Shown piece by piece: positions 6,587 through 13,680 of a stretch of DNA of 14,165 bases. The DNA is from Spirochaetaceae bacterium (lineage in GTDB: Bacteria; Spirochaetota; Spirochaetia; Treponematales; Breznakiellaceae). Both the position numbers and the translations under genes were made by a program. Every line of letters begins with the position of its first letter. The first letter of the stretch is position 1. The notes beneath the pieces were generated by a model. It ran no database searches. It was not told the DNA's origin and saw only the letters and a list, made by a program, of their open reading frames with translations. The DNA is taken from the NCBI GenBank assembly GCA_031265535.1, contig JAISCO010000184.1, forward strand, positions 1 through 14,165, given 5' to 3'.

Positions 6587-7060
6587 ATGAACAAAGAAGA
6601 GCAGGTTGTAATAAGGTTTCGGGACTTGTTTAACAAGTGGGGGTGGCTCAATAAACTCAAAATGGAAAGCCGTTTTAAGGGCTATACGTCATCGGAAGTG
6701 CATTGCGTCGAACTAATTGGGAAAAACGCTAACGCTAACGAGACGCGGCTTGCGGAGTCCTTCTACATGACGAGGGGCGCCATTAGTAAAATGACAAAAA
6801 AACTCATCAAAAAAGGGCTTATCGAAAGTTGCCGGAAGCCGGATAACAGGAAAGAAATCTGCTTTAGGCTTACCGGGCGCGGGGAAGAAATCAACAAGGC
6901 CCACGAGGAACTGCACAAAGCGTTTCGAGAGCGGGATAAGGCTGTATTTGAACAGGTAAGCGAGGAACAGTTTGACGCAATGCTTGACTTCGTAGAACGG
7001 TACAGCAGACATTTGGACGCGGAAATAAAAAAACTGGCTCTCAACAGCAAGCCGGAATGA
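6587..7060 (+). CDS. MarR-family transcriptional regulator
   Basis: The 157-residue protein follows AAGGAGGA (6573-6580) by six bases. A winged helix-turn-helix spans about residues 51-102: NETRLAESFYMTRGAISKMT (recognition helix near 62-74), then the wing KPDNRKEICFRLTGRG with the conserved D-x-R turn at 86-88. Flanking helices at 1-45 and 105-150 would dimerise it. MarR proteins are usually repressors released by small ligands. It lies 209 bases upstream of and codirectional with the MFS exporter, whose promoter carries paired dyad sites, so the exporter is its likely target. No equivalent site is obvious before the MarR gene itself. Confidence 0.9.
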   Translation: MNKEEQVVIRFRDLFNKWGWLNKLKMESRFKGYTSSEVHCVELIGKNANANETRLAESFYMTRGAISKMTKKLIKKGLIESCRKPDNRKEICFRLTGRGEEINKAHEELHKAFRERDKAVFEQVSEEQFDAMLDFVERYSRHLDAEIKKLALNSKPE

Positions 7061-7109
7061 ACATCCTCCCTCTGAATGGGCGATCTTAGACCCCCCCTCT
7101 TTCTTTTTC

Positions 7110-7129
7110 CTTTTTCGACTTTGAGGTAA
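7110..7129. repeat. 20-base near-copy of sequence 47-66
   Basis: CTTTTTCGACTTTG followed by AGGTAA matches 47-66 with one mismatch, and flanking bases stay similar for another 10-15 positions. It lies in the MarR-MFS gap, where no gene is visible. The basis of the similarity is unknown. Confidence 0.45.
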
Positions 7130-7194
7130 TATTCTTCGTTCCGGTCTTGAGACCGCTATCAACAGTTTGAAAGATGTCAAGACACTGGTCATTT

Positions 7195-7214
7195 TGTTGA
7201 CAAGGAAACAAAAT
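7195..7214 (+). promoter_or_regulatory. Operator-like site 1, overlapping the -35 box
   Basis: TGTTGACAAGGAAACAAAAT matches site 2 at 7231-7250 in 17 of 20 positions. Its outer TGTT/AACA arms are partly dyad-symmetric. It covers TTGACA, so a bound repressor would block RNA polymerase. Confidence 0.5.
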
Positions 7215-7225
7215 TACGGTACTGT
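7197..7225 (+). promoter_or_regulatory. Promoter of the MFS exporter gene
   Basis: TTGACA (7197-7202) is perfect and TACTGT (7220-7225) follows after 17 bases. The weak -10 box fits a regulated promoter. The start of transcription would be near 7231-7233, inside the second operator-like site. Confidence 0.6.
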
Positions 7226-7230
7226 AAATA

Positions 7231-7250
7231 TGTTTCCAAAGAAACAAAAT
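7231..7250 (+). promoter_or_regulatory. Operator-like site 2, at the transcription start
   Basis: TGTTTC-CAAA-GAAACA (7231-7246) is a perfect dyad and continues AAAT as in site 1. The two sites begin 36 bases apart. Such a size and symmetry suit a MarR dimer; the upstream MarR protein is the natural candidate. Confidence 0.55.
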
Positions 7251-7269
7251 AACTTGAGTGGAGAATTGA

Positions 7270-8505
7270 ATGTTCAAATTGAAATCACGCGCCGGACGGG
7301 ACGCAGAGCAAAGCATTGATAAAAAGGCGTTGGTTTTCGGCCTGACATCCGTGTTTCTGTGCGGAATAGGCTTCAGCGTCATAGCGCCCGTCGTCCCATT
7401 TCTGGTGCAGCCGTATACCCAGCCGGGAGAGCAGGCCGTCGCGGTGTCGCTGCTCCTCGCGGTTTACGCGGTCTGCGTATTTTTTGCGGCGCCCGGGCTT
7501 GGCGCCCTGAGCGACAGATACGGCCGCCGTCCCGTGCTGCTGATATGCTTGCTTGGTTCCTCAATCGGGTACGTCGTTTTTGGTATAGGAGGGGCGCTCT
7601 GGGTGCTGTTCGCCGGACGGATAATTGAGGGTATAACCGGCGGAAGCATTAGCACGCTCTTTGCGTATTTTGCGGATCTTACGCCTCCTGACCGGCGAAC
7701 CAAATATTTTGGGTGGATGAGCGCGGTTTCGGGGGCGGGTGTCGTCATTGGGCCGGCGCTGGGCGGCCTGCTCGCCATGTTTGGGTATGCCGTCCCTCTG
7801 TACTTTGGCGCGGCAATAACGATCTTGAACGCGGCGTTCGGCTTCTTTTATATGCCGGAGAGTCTGGGTCGGGATAAGCGGCTGAAAAAAATCACCCTGT
7901 TACGGCTAAATCCATTCACCCAGCTTGGGGGCGTACTTTCCATAAAAAATGTGAAACGGCTGCTAGTCTCCGCATTTTTGTTGTGGACGCCCAACGGCTC
8001 GTTTCAGGCGATTTTTTCACAATTCACGATAGATTCCTTCGGGTGGGAACCTGTGCTGATCGGGCTTGTGTTTTCGATTATAGGCGTTCAAGATGTTGTT
8101 TCGCAGGGTTTCATTATGCCAAAACTTTTGGAAAAACACGGCGACGCCCAGATAGCTGTTTTGGGAATGACTGCGGAGATTGCCGGCTACAGCCTTATCG
8201 CGGCATCGGCTTTGCTTGCGTTTGCGCCTCTTTTTATCGCGGGAATGTTTGTGTTTGGTTTCGGGGACTCGGTCTTCGGCCCCTCATTCAATGGGATGGT
8301 CTCCAAATCCGTCGATTCCCGTGAACAGGGCAGAATTCAAGGGGGCAGCCAGTCGATTCAGGCGTTGGCGCGCGTCATCGGGCCGGTTATTGGCGGTCAA
8401 ATCTATGTATCAATCGGACACGCCGCGCCCGCCTTCATGAGCGTGATTCTTATAGCCGCGGCAATACCGGTTTTGCGTACGTCTGCGGCGTCGCGGGTAA
8501 AATGA
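7270..8505 (+). CDS. MFS drug-type exporter, TetA-like, 12 membrane segments
   Basis: The 411-residue protein is hydrophobic throughout, with about 12 transmembrane stretches starting near residue 20. It has the MFS motif A loop GALSDRYGRRPVL (78-90), a motif B-like FAGRIIEGITGG (114-125) and the antiporter motif C GAGVVIGPALGG (155-166), which mark drug:proton antiporters related to tetracycline exporters. It should expel small hydrophobic compounds from the inner membrane using the proton gradient; the true substrate is not evident. GTGGAG about six bases upstream of ATG 7270 serves as ribosome binding site. Regulation by the neighbouring MarR protein is likely. It converges on the shorter signal peptidase gene with a 20-base gap and no visible terminator. 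Confidence 0.88.
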   Translation: MFKLKSRAGRDAEQSIDKKALVFGLTSVFLCGIGFSVIAPVVPFLVQPYTQPGEQAVAVSLLLAVYAVCVFFAAPGLGALSDRYGRRPVLLICLLGSSIGYVVFGIGGALWVLFAGRIIEGITGGSISTLFAYFADLTPPDRRTKYFGWMSAVSGAGVVIGPALGGLLAMFGYAVPLYFGAAITILNAAFGFFYMPESLGRDKRLKKITLLRLNPFTQLGGVLSIKNVKRLLVSAFLLWTPNGSFQAIFSQFTIDSFGWEPVLIGLVFSIIGVQDVVSQGFIMPKLLEKHGDAQIAVLGMTAEIAGYSLIAASALLAFAPLFIAGMFVFGFGDSVFGPSFNGMVSKSVDSREQGRIQGGSQSIQALARVIGPVIGGQIYVSIGHAAPAFMSVILIAAAIPVLRTSAASRVK

Positions 8506-8525
8506 ATCAGCAAGTCAACTTCAAA

Positions 8526-9251
8526 TTATGGAAAACCTATCTTATTAAGCGGCCAGTACCGCAACACCGCGTTACCGCGTATAAAAGCCGCGGGTATAGG
8601 CCCCCATGTACGGGAATCATTTGTATTGCCGCGGTCATCGGAAAGAACAAAAAATTCATTGCCGCCTAATATAGTTTTTCCCATATTGCCTGAAAACGGG
8701 AGGGCTTCGTCCCAAAGCGCCGGAACTTCAGGGATATTTACCTCATAAAGTTTATCCGATAATTCGAATTCAGTGAATGTATATTCATTACCGGCGGGTT
8801 GTACACGAAGTACATAATTATTCATTGATATTGTATCCCCGGGCAAAGCTATTACACGTTTAATAAATACTTGTTCTTCCACACCGGGAAGTCCTATTTT
8901 ATTTGCCGAAAAAAATCTGACAAATTTATTAAGGATTACTTTTATTACACCGTAATTCTTGTAGATGTTTCTATTTATTAAAACAATGCTGCCGCGTTCA
9001 GCCGGCATTGTATCAAGAAACGGTACATCCGGCAAACCTCTTTTTATACTGGTTGATGAAAATATAAACCTGTCCCCATGATTGAGTGAAGGCAGCATTG
9101 ATGAATTTTCTAACACCCGCATTGAAAAAAAAAGATTGGTTATCAAAATATATATGACAAAGAACAACAGTACTATAAAAACCAGACCACGCCTTTTTGC
9201 GGCTAAATTTTTTTTATCGGCATAAGAATACTTAAGCGCTTTGTCGAACAT
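8526..9251 (-). CDS. lepB: Signal peptidase I homologue, short form
   Basis: The 241-residue protein has one N-terminal membrane anchor (about 22-42). It carries the S26 catalytic serine S51 in ENSSMLPSL (box B), the catalytic lysine K131 in FIKRVIALPGD (box D) and box E at 205-217 (DDRGNTNDSRTWG). It should cleave signal peptides from exported proteins at the outer face of the inner membrane. It starts 10 bases after the stop of the longer paralogue, with only a weak AGG ahead of its ATG, so it depends on the upstream gene for transcription and perhaps translation. The 74 residues between lysine and box E are close to the minimal form. Confidence 0.85.
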   Translation of the reverse strand: MFDKALKYSYADKKNLAAKRRGLVFIVLLFFVIYILITNLFFSMRVLENSSMLPSLNHGDRFIFSSTSIKRGLPDVPFLDTMPAERGSIVLINRNIYKNYGVIKVILNKFVRFFSANKIGLPGVEEQVFIKRVIALPGDTISMNNYVLRVQPAGNEYTFTEFELSDKLYEVNIPEVPALWDEALPFSGNMGKTILGGNEFFVLSDDRGNTNDSRTWGPIPAAFIRGNAVLRYWPLNKIGFP

Positions 9252-9261
9252 ACAGCTTTGC

Positions 9262-10284
9262 CTATTTTAGAAAAGTAATACGGCGCAGCGGCCAATAAAT
9301 GAACGCGCCCTTTCCCAGAATTTTTTCGGTACGCACAGTACCAAAAAAACGTCCGTCGTGCGAATTATCACGGTTATCACCCAAGGGTAAAATATGCCCG
9401 GGCGGAACATACCAGCCTTGCAGACGGCGGGCAAGCTGCTCACTGTAACGGTCTTCGTGGGGAAAAGCGGCGCAGCGGGTCATAAGCCAATAAGTATGAA
9501 AAGTTGTTAAATCATTGTAGCGTAATTCTTTGTAGGACGAAATCGCGTCCATCATTTCCGGCGTAGGAGAAAGCCCCAAATCCATCCACGCGGCGGCGGC
9601 TCCGGCAAGTTCCAGCGCCGGGTAAGACGAAGCATCAATAAGCCGTGTAATATTGTGCTTCCAACCGCGCCGGCTGTTATATTCACGCTCGCTCAATATG
9701 CGATTTTCACCATTAAAGCGTATAAACATTTCTCCGCGCCGCGAGTAAAATTGGTCGCCGCCCATACCAACAGCGCGTTTTATCAAAAAGTGCGCCTTGG
9801 GATTCCCAGCCTGATCGCGGTCAATATCAACAAGCGATATAGTAAGCATGTATATTATACGCTGCGCTATGTCAAAAGCTGTTCCCCGCGAATTATACGC
9901 CGGATTTTCAAATATAATTATGTCGTTTCTGGCCGGTTTGATAGGACTGCCAAGTTTTGCGAGGCCCGGCAGCAGCTCCGGGCCATAAACCAGTTTGTTG
10001 ACAAAAATCCTGTCACCTATTAGAAGGGTGTCTATCATAGAACCGGACGGAATCTGGTATGCCTGAAAAATGTATTGGTTTATCAGCAGAACAACACAAA
10101 CCGCCCAAAGAAACGCCTCTATCCAGTCAACGACAGGATTTTTCCGTTGCTGCTTCTCTCGTTTTATACGCTGAATTCTCCGGCGGCGGCTTAAATAAGC
10201 CTCAGTTACAGATTGCACCGAATCAAAAAAGCCATCCCCCTGCCGCACGTTATTAGTTGCCATCTCCAAAAATCTAGCGTACAA
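9262..10284 (-). CDS. lepB: Signal peptidase I homologue, long form with insertion
   Basis: The protein has a basic stretch (33-48), a membrane anchor (about 56-75), catalytic serine S82 in IPSGSMIDTL, catalytic lysine K169 in FLIKRAVG and box E GDNRDNSHDGRFFG (302-315). Between K169 and box E are about 133 residues against 74 in the paralogue; much of 186-295 (RNGENRILSER to RLQGWYVPPGH) is additional and may form a substrate-facing subdomain. The 340-residue reading begins at TTG 10284 with AGAGGG a few bases before it; ATG 10263 gives 333 residues but its GGAG directly abuts the start. First gene of a two-gene peptidase operon. Confidence 0.87.
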   Translation of the reverse strand: MYARFLEMATNNVRQGDGFFDSVQSVTEAYLSRRRRIQRIKREKQQRKNPVVDWIEAFLWAVCVVLLINQYIFQAYQIPSGSMIDTLLIGDRIFVNKLVYGPELLPGLAKLGSPIKPARNDIIIFENPAYNSRGTAFDIAQRIIYMLTISLVDIDRDQAGNPKAHFLIKRAVGMGGDQFYSRRGEMFIRFNGENRILSEREYNSRRGWKHNITRLIDASSYPALELAGAAAAWMDLGLSPTPEMMDAISSYKELRYNDLTTFHTYWLMTRCAAFPHEDRYSEQLARRLQGWYVPPGHILPLGDNRDNSHDGRFFGTVRTEKILGKGAFIYWPLRRITFLK

Positions 10285-10300
10285 TATGCCCTCTTGTCAA
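10271..10300 (-). promoter_or_regulatory. Possible promoter at the start of the long signal peptidase
   Basis: TTGACA (10300-10295) is perfect; the best -10 candidate is TAGATT (10276-10271) 18 bases away. If used, transcription would begin about at ATG 10263, giving a leaderless message, which conflicts with the TTG 10284 start. Promoter and start codon therefore cannot both be taken at face value. Confidence 0.3.
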
Positions 10301-10349
10301 GGGAAGCACGGAGCAGTCAGCAATTTTACTTTTAGAAAATTTATGGTAA

Positions 10350-10440
10350 AAAGGAACAAGGAACAGACATAAGGAAAAGGTAAAAAGTAACAGGTAAAAA
10401 GTAACTTTTTACTTCTTCCCTCTTAACTTCTTAACAAAAA
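10350..10440. repeat. Purine/pyrimidine-biased low-complexity spacer
   Basis: GGTAAAAAGTAAC occurs twice in tandem (10379-10391 and 10393-10405). The second copy folds with the next bases into GTAAAAAGT-A-ACTTTTTAC (10394-10412). The rest consists of AAGGAACAAGG and CTTCTTCCC-type strings. No coding capacity is seen. Confidence 0.6.
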
Positions 10441-10600
10441 GGGGAAGCGCATTTATCAAACGCGGCAAAAATTTTGAGGTAATAGGATGAACTTTTTGTT
10501 GCGGCTCCCCCTCACTACAAAGGTTTTTGTATCCACAAAAACGCTTTTCCGCTACCCCCACCCATTAACAATTAACAGTGGGTTAGTGGACAATGGACAG
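10441..10600 (-). repeat. Dispersed repeat, short copy (160 bp), inverted relative to 3113-3433
   Basis: Read on the minus strand it opens with the 40-base end seen at 3113-3152 (two mismatches) and closes with the GGGGGAGCCG to AATGCGCTTCCCC end seen at 3363-3433. About 50 unrelated bases lie between. The two copies form inverted repeats about 7 kb apart around the glycosyltransferase to signal peptidase block. Confidence 0.7.
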
Positions 10601-10711
10601 ACTCTAAAAAAGCAACCTAAGCGGGGAGGCAATGCCTAAAAGTGAGGCGGGGACAACGCCGAAAGTGCCCATTTTCGTATTCCGCATTTTGATAAAGAGA
10701 AGTTCCCAACT
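10601..10711. other. Short intergenic stretch, nothing recognised
   Basis: No ORF, RNA or convincing terminator was found between the dispersed repeat and the end of the HAD-gene 3' half. Confidence 0.5.
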
Positions 10712-11225
10712 CTATTTTAAAAAGCGTCTGATTATTGCGTAAATACGCGCCTTGAAATTATTTGCGGCGTTAAAAACGGCTAAACAACGCAGAAACATAC
10801 TTGAAGAAGAGTACGACAGACGGCGGAACAGTATCTTTGCCAGCATCATTTTCTTTTCATACCATTCAGGAAATATCAGCGTATACCCGTCATGGTCAAA
10901 CGCCGCGGCGCGTTTAAGATTACGCCATTGTCGGTTATCCGCGCCGCACGGAAAATCTATAAAAATGTTAAGCCAATTTTTTACGTCTTTATACGACATA
11001 AAAACATTATTGCCGCCAAATATCGAAATAATATCCTTAGCGTAATTAACAATGCCTTTTGCTATAAACTTGTATGTTTCCACCCGTGTTTTTTCTTCGC
11101 AAGATAATTCCTTGTAAACCGGCAGTCCGTTTTCAATATATTCAACAGGCGGTTCAGGAGATGTCATAAGGAATTCAATCAGGCTTAGATTGTACACCAG
11201 AGATTCGTCTTTATCCTTGAATTCA
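10712..11225 (-). CDS. 3' half of the HAD-domain gene, out of frame beyond the G tract
   Basis: From GAA 11224 this frame is open for 170 residues and begins EFKDKDESLVYNLSLIEFL. An independent start would need GTG 11197 (161 residues) but no good ribosome binding site precedes it. The sequence reads like the normal C-terminal end of the 11223-12614 protein: it has no domain start of its own, is charged and helical, and ends with basic residues (IRRFLK). Twelve or 15 G in the tract instead of 13 would fuse it to the upstream frame, giving 633 residues. In the present state it is probably not translated. Function follows that of the full protein. Confidence 0.7.
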
Positions 11226-12614
11226 CCCCCCCCCCCCCATTCTCAATACGGACCAATAATAGCCCTGCACGCCTATCTCATCACGCGCGGACAACTCTTG
11301 CAGCAATTTTTGGGCAGAACATTTTGCCGTAATCGAATCGATTACGGCAATTTTTTTGCTGCCGCAATTTTTCTTGCAACGGCAATTTTTCTTGCCGAGC
11401 ATACCGGACACGGCGTATTTATAGTAAACATCTTTTTCTGCTTGCGCCAACTGTTTGTATAAAGCTATATTTTTTTGAAAAAATTCTTTAGCGGCGCAAA
11501 ATGAAAGGCCGTCAAGGGGAGGCGTGGCGGAACGCAGCAACGGATCTTTGTTTTTATAAAAACAAAGTATCTTTTTTATGCCGGACAATCCAATCGATTC
11601 AAAAAAATCATCATTGTCGCAGTCCATTAGAAATAACATACTGACTATGCGCGGGGCGTATATATACAAGGTGTTAAAAGAATTGCCGGTCATTAAATCA
11701 AACACTTCTTTTAGGATATAACCGTCACGCGCCACAAACAACACATCAGTTATGCCGTCATTTTTAAGTTTGTTTTTTAGCCATTCCATATACGCCAGTA
11801 CAACAGGGCCTCCGTATACATAACCAAAATCTTCAAAATAATCCGGCCTGCCGGTATCGATACCGGCAGGCCGCGGGTGTTTTATATTCCAGAGCGCCAG
11901 GGTCCCAAGAATTATTGAAGCGCCAAGGCTTTTAGCGTTTTTTACGCGGTATCTTTTCGCGTTCTTCATATCATGAAAAAGCTGGTTTTTAATTTTTGTA
12001 TAATGGCAGGCGTGGATACCGTTTTTCTTTGCCATTAATAAATCGGAATAATAATTATCGCCTATATGCAGCACATCCTGCCCATGGATACCCATGTCGT
12101 TAAGCGCGAACAAAAACAAGTTCCCCGTATGTTTTGTAAAAAAACAATCACTCGAAAGATAGATTTTGTCATATCCGTAATAATTATTAGAAATTAAAAC
12201 ATCTTCAATAACGTATTTTGGCAGATACATATCGGAAATAATGATTACTTTTTTCTTTTGTTCAACGGCATATTGAAAATATTTTTGCATATCCGGATTC
12301 GCCCGCAATGTCAGTTTTTCAAGTTCAATTTCACGCTCATACATACATTCAAAAGGAGCGTCTATCCGGTCATATATTTCATCGTAAGTGATTTCTTCAC
12401 GCTTAGTTTTTTTTCTTGCCTGCCATTCGGCATTACAGCGCGCCGCCGCAAAACCGTTCATTTGATGAATTTTTTCCAGATGAACAAATAAATCGCCCGG
12501 GTTGTTGTACGGACGCACAAGAAGTGTGTCAAAAATATCAAAAGAGATAAGATCGTGTTTATTTATGGCGTTTATAATCCGGTTTTGAGCTTCTTTTACC
12601 GTACTACTCCGCAT
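11223..12614 (-). CDS. HAD-superfamily hydrolase-domain protein, 5' part of a phase-variable gene
   Basis: The 463-residue reading starts at ATG 12614 after AAGGA. Its N-terminal HAD phosphatase-type domain shows DIFDT with nucleophile D26 and acid D29, S127 in IISDMY, K161, and HIGDNYYSD with D186/D191. A second domain starts near 260 (FEDFGYVYGGP, LFVARDGYILKEV at 292-304), as in the predicted HAD hydrolases grouped as COG5610 that occur in polysaccharide clusters; the reaction is not established. The frame closes with MGGGG and TGA directly at a run of 13 G, and the natural C-terminus continues in another frame (10712-11225). The gene contains two perfect palindromes and a Lys/Cys-rich insert (407-421). 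No signal peptide. Confidence 0.8.
   Translation of the reverse strand: MRSSTVKEAQNRIINAINKHDLISFDIFDTLLVRPYNNPGDLFVHLEKIHQMNGFAAARCNAEWQARKKTKREEITYDEIYDRIDAPFECMYEREIELEKLTLRANPDMQKYFQYAVEQKKKVIIISDMYLPKYVIEDVLISNNYYGYDKIYLSSDCFFTKHTGNLFLFALNDMGIHGQDVLHIGDNYYSDLLMAKKNGIHACHYTKIKNQLFHDMKNAKRYRVKNAKSLGASIILGTLALWNIKHPRPAGIDTGRPDYFEDFGYVYGGPVVLAYMEWLKNKLKNDGITDVLFVARDGYILKEVFDLMTGNSFNTLYIYAPRIVSMLFLMDCDNDDFFESIGLSGIKKILCFYKNKDPLLRSATPPLDGLSFCAAKEFFQKNIALYKQLAQAEKDVYYKYAVSGMLGKKNCRCKKNCGSKKIAVIDSITAKCSAQKLLQELSARDEIGVQGYYWSVLRMGGGG
11226..11238 (-). repeat. Homopolymer run of 13 G (coding strand) splitting the HAD gene
   Basis: Thirteen C on the plus strand read as G in the gene. The first G completes ATG of residue 459 and 12 give four glycines, followed at once by TGA. 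With 12 or 15 G the next codons are GGT GAA TTC AAG and the downstream frame opens; with 14 G a TAA is reached after about 13 more codons. This is the expected structure of a contingency locus. Confidence 0.9.
11324..11350. repeat. 27-base perfect palindrome inside the HAD gene
   Basis: Arms TTGCCGTAATCGA and its complement meet at the single central base 11337. It encodes IAVIDSITA around D426. Immediately 3' on the plus strand, GCAATTTTT-type units repeat (11347-11400) and encode the unusual KKNCRCKKNCGSKK insert. Confidence 0.75.
11844..11873. repeat. 30-base perfect palindrome inside the HAD gene, codon-aligned
   Basis: Fifteen-base arms meet at TATCGATA (centre 11858/11859) with no mismatch. 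On the coding strand it is exactly ten codons, encoding RPAGIDTGRP (residues 248-257) in the linker between the HAD domain and the second domain. A mobile palindromic insert or a recombination site could look like this. Confidence 0.8.
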
Positions 12615-12707
12615 TTTCCATGTCCTTCATGCTTTTAGTTTAATACGCCCACCATTTTTTGAAAAGAGACCATTTGCCGCTGTCTTGCAAACTCTATTCG
12701 CAGTGGG

Positions 12708-12737
12708 GGTCTAATACCCATCGCAAACTTGTTTGCG
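12708..12737 (+). repeat. Dispersed repeat GGTCTAATACC plus hairpin, copy 2
   Basis: GGTCTAATACC is followed by CGCAAAC-TT-GTTTGCG (12722-12737), the same order as the minus strand at 5540-5571. It sits between the HAD gene start and the IS66 fragment. Confidence 0.5.
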
Positions 12738-12757
12738 CCCCTTCAAGGCGAGGTTAG

Positions 12758-13213
12758 AAGAGGGAGGGGGATAAAGAATGTCCAAAACCTGAACCGAAAC
12801 CGCCGGGGAAGCGTGACTGGGCGGCGAAAGGGAAAAGCCGGAATCTGCTTGAACGGCTGACAGAACGTGAGGATGAGGTATTACGATTTATGACGGTGAA
12901 AGAAGTGCCGTTTACGAATAATCAGGTGGAGCGGGATTTGAGGATGATGAAAGTGCAACAGAAGATATCCGGATGTTTCAGGATCTGGGAAGGAGCGAAG
13001 ATATACTGCCGGATACACAGTTATATATCCACCTGTCTTAAACAGGGAATGACGGCCGGTGAAGCCGTGAATCTTATCTTTCAAGATAAATTGCCCGATT
13101 TTGTTACTTTTCAAATATTCCGGCTGAATAGTTACCTTTATGTGGTCAGTGTAAAATTAGGTATCATGTACAGCAATTATCATATAAGAGCCTCAAAATC
13201 AGTTGTATCATAG
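12758..13213 (+). pseudogene. IS66-family transposase, C-terminal fragment
   Basis: The frame opened by TAG 12755 runs to TAG 13213. Residues encoded from about 12788 to 13100 match the end of the IS66 TnpC transposase: LLERLTEREDEVLRFM, VPFTNNQVERDLRMMKVQQK with the catalytic-region glutamate in QVERD, ISGCFRIWEGAKIYCRIHSY and ISTCLKQGMTAGEAVNLIF. The first 350-400 residues of a full transposase, the accessory tnpA/tnpB genes and the terminal inverted repeats were not found. The last 35 or so codons do not look like transposase. A dead remnant of an insertion sequence. Confidence 0.85.
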
Positions 13214-13275
13214 TCATGTAGACTTGTAGCAGGTAAAAATAAATAATGTTCGAACGTTTAGTCATCGCATAGGAA

Positions 13276-13680
13276 TTATGGCAACATTATTATATCAATT
13301 TCGCCCTTTTTAGATGATTTATTGCCCATGACCTGCGTTTGCGAAATATATGAAACTGAAGACTCGGAAATTTCCATTTTATGAGAAGGAAAATGCTTTT
13401 TCAAAATCTCAATAGTTGTATTTTTTGTAAATTCTCTAATATCTGTTCTAACATAAATCGTTGCGTTCTTTTTCATCATGACCGCACAGTATTTAAAAAC
13501 AGTATCCAGCAAATCATAGTATTCAATTTTATTACTGAAACGTTTTTTATATTTATCGCTTAGATAAAGCGGATTGGCCGCACCGCCTAACATCCAACAT
13601 CTAAGCCATTGGTCAGAATGATAATTTGTTACGGAACAATATGGAGGTGAAGTAAAAAGCAATGAGTATTTATTGATACA
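13276..13680 (-). pseudogene. DNA methyltransferase (N4/N6 type), C-terminal fragment
   Basis: The frame encodes LLFTSPPYCSVTNYHSDQWL, with the SPPY catalytic motif IV of site-specific DNA methyltransferases near its beginning, then about 110 residues ending GEIDIIMLP. The region that should precede motif IV is absent: an in-frame TGA lies at 13683-13681 and surface-protein sequence takes over in another frame. TTG 13660-13662 is the only start and has no clear ribosome binding site, so it is likely inactive. The S-adenosylmethionine-binding motif I (FxGxG) is not visible in the fragment. Confidence 0.7.

Noticed and set aside
7091..7097. Run of seven C in the MarR-MFS gap
   Set aside because: Too short to be a likely slippage site and not in a translated or promoter position.
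7359..7628. Long open frames overlapping the MFS gene on both strands
   Set aside because: They are arginine- and proline-rich shadows of a GC-rich coding region and show no family features or start signals.
10712..11197. Independent 161-residue gene starting at GTG 11197
   Set aside because: No ribosome binding site, and the frame extends openly back to the G tract, which makes it the missing 3' half of the HAD gene.
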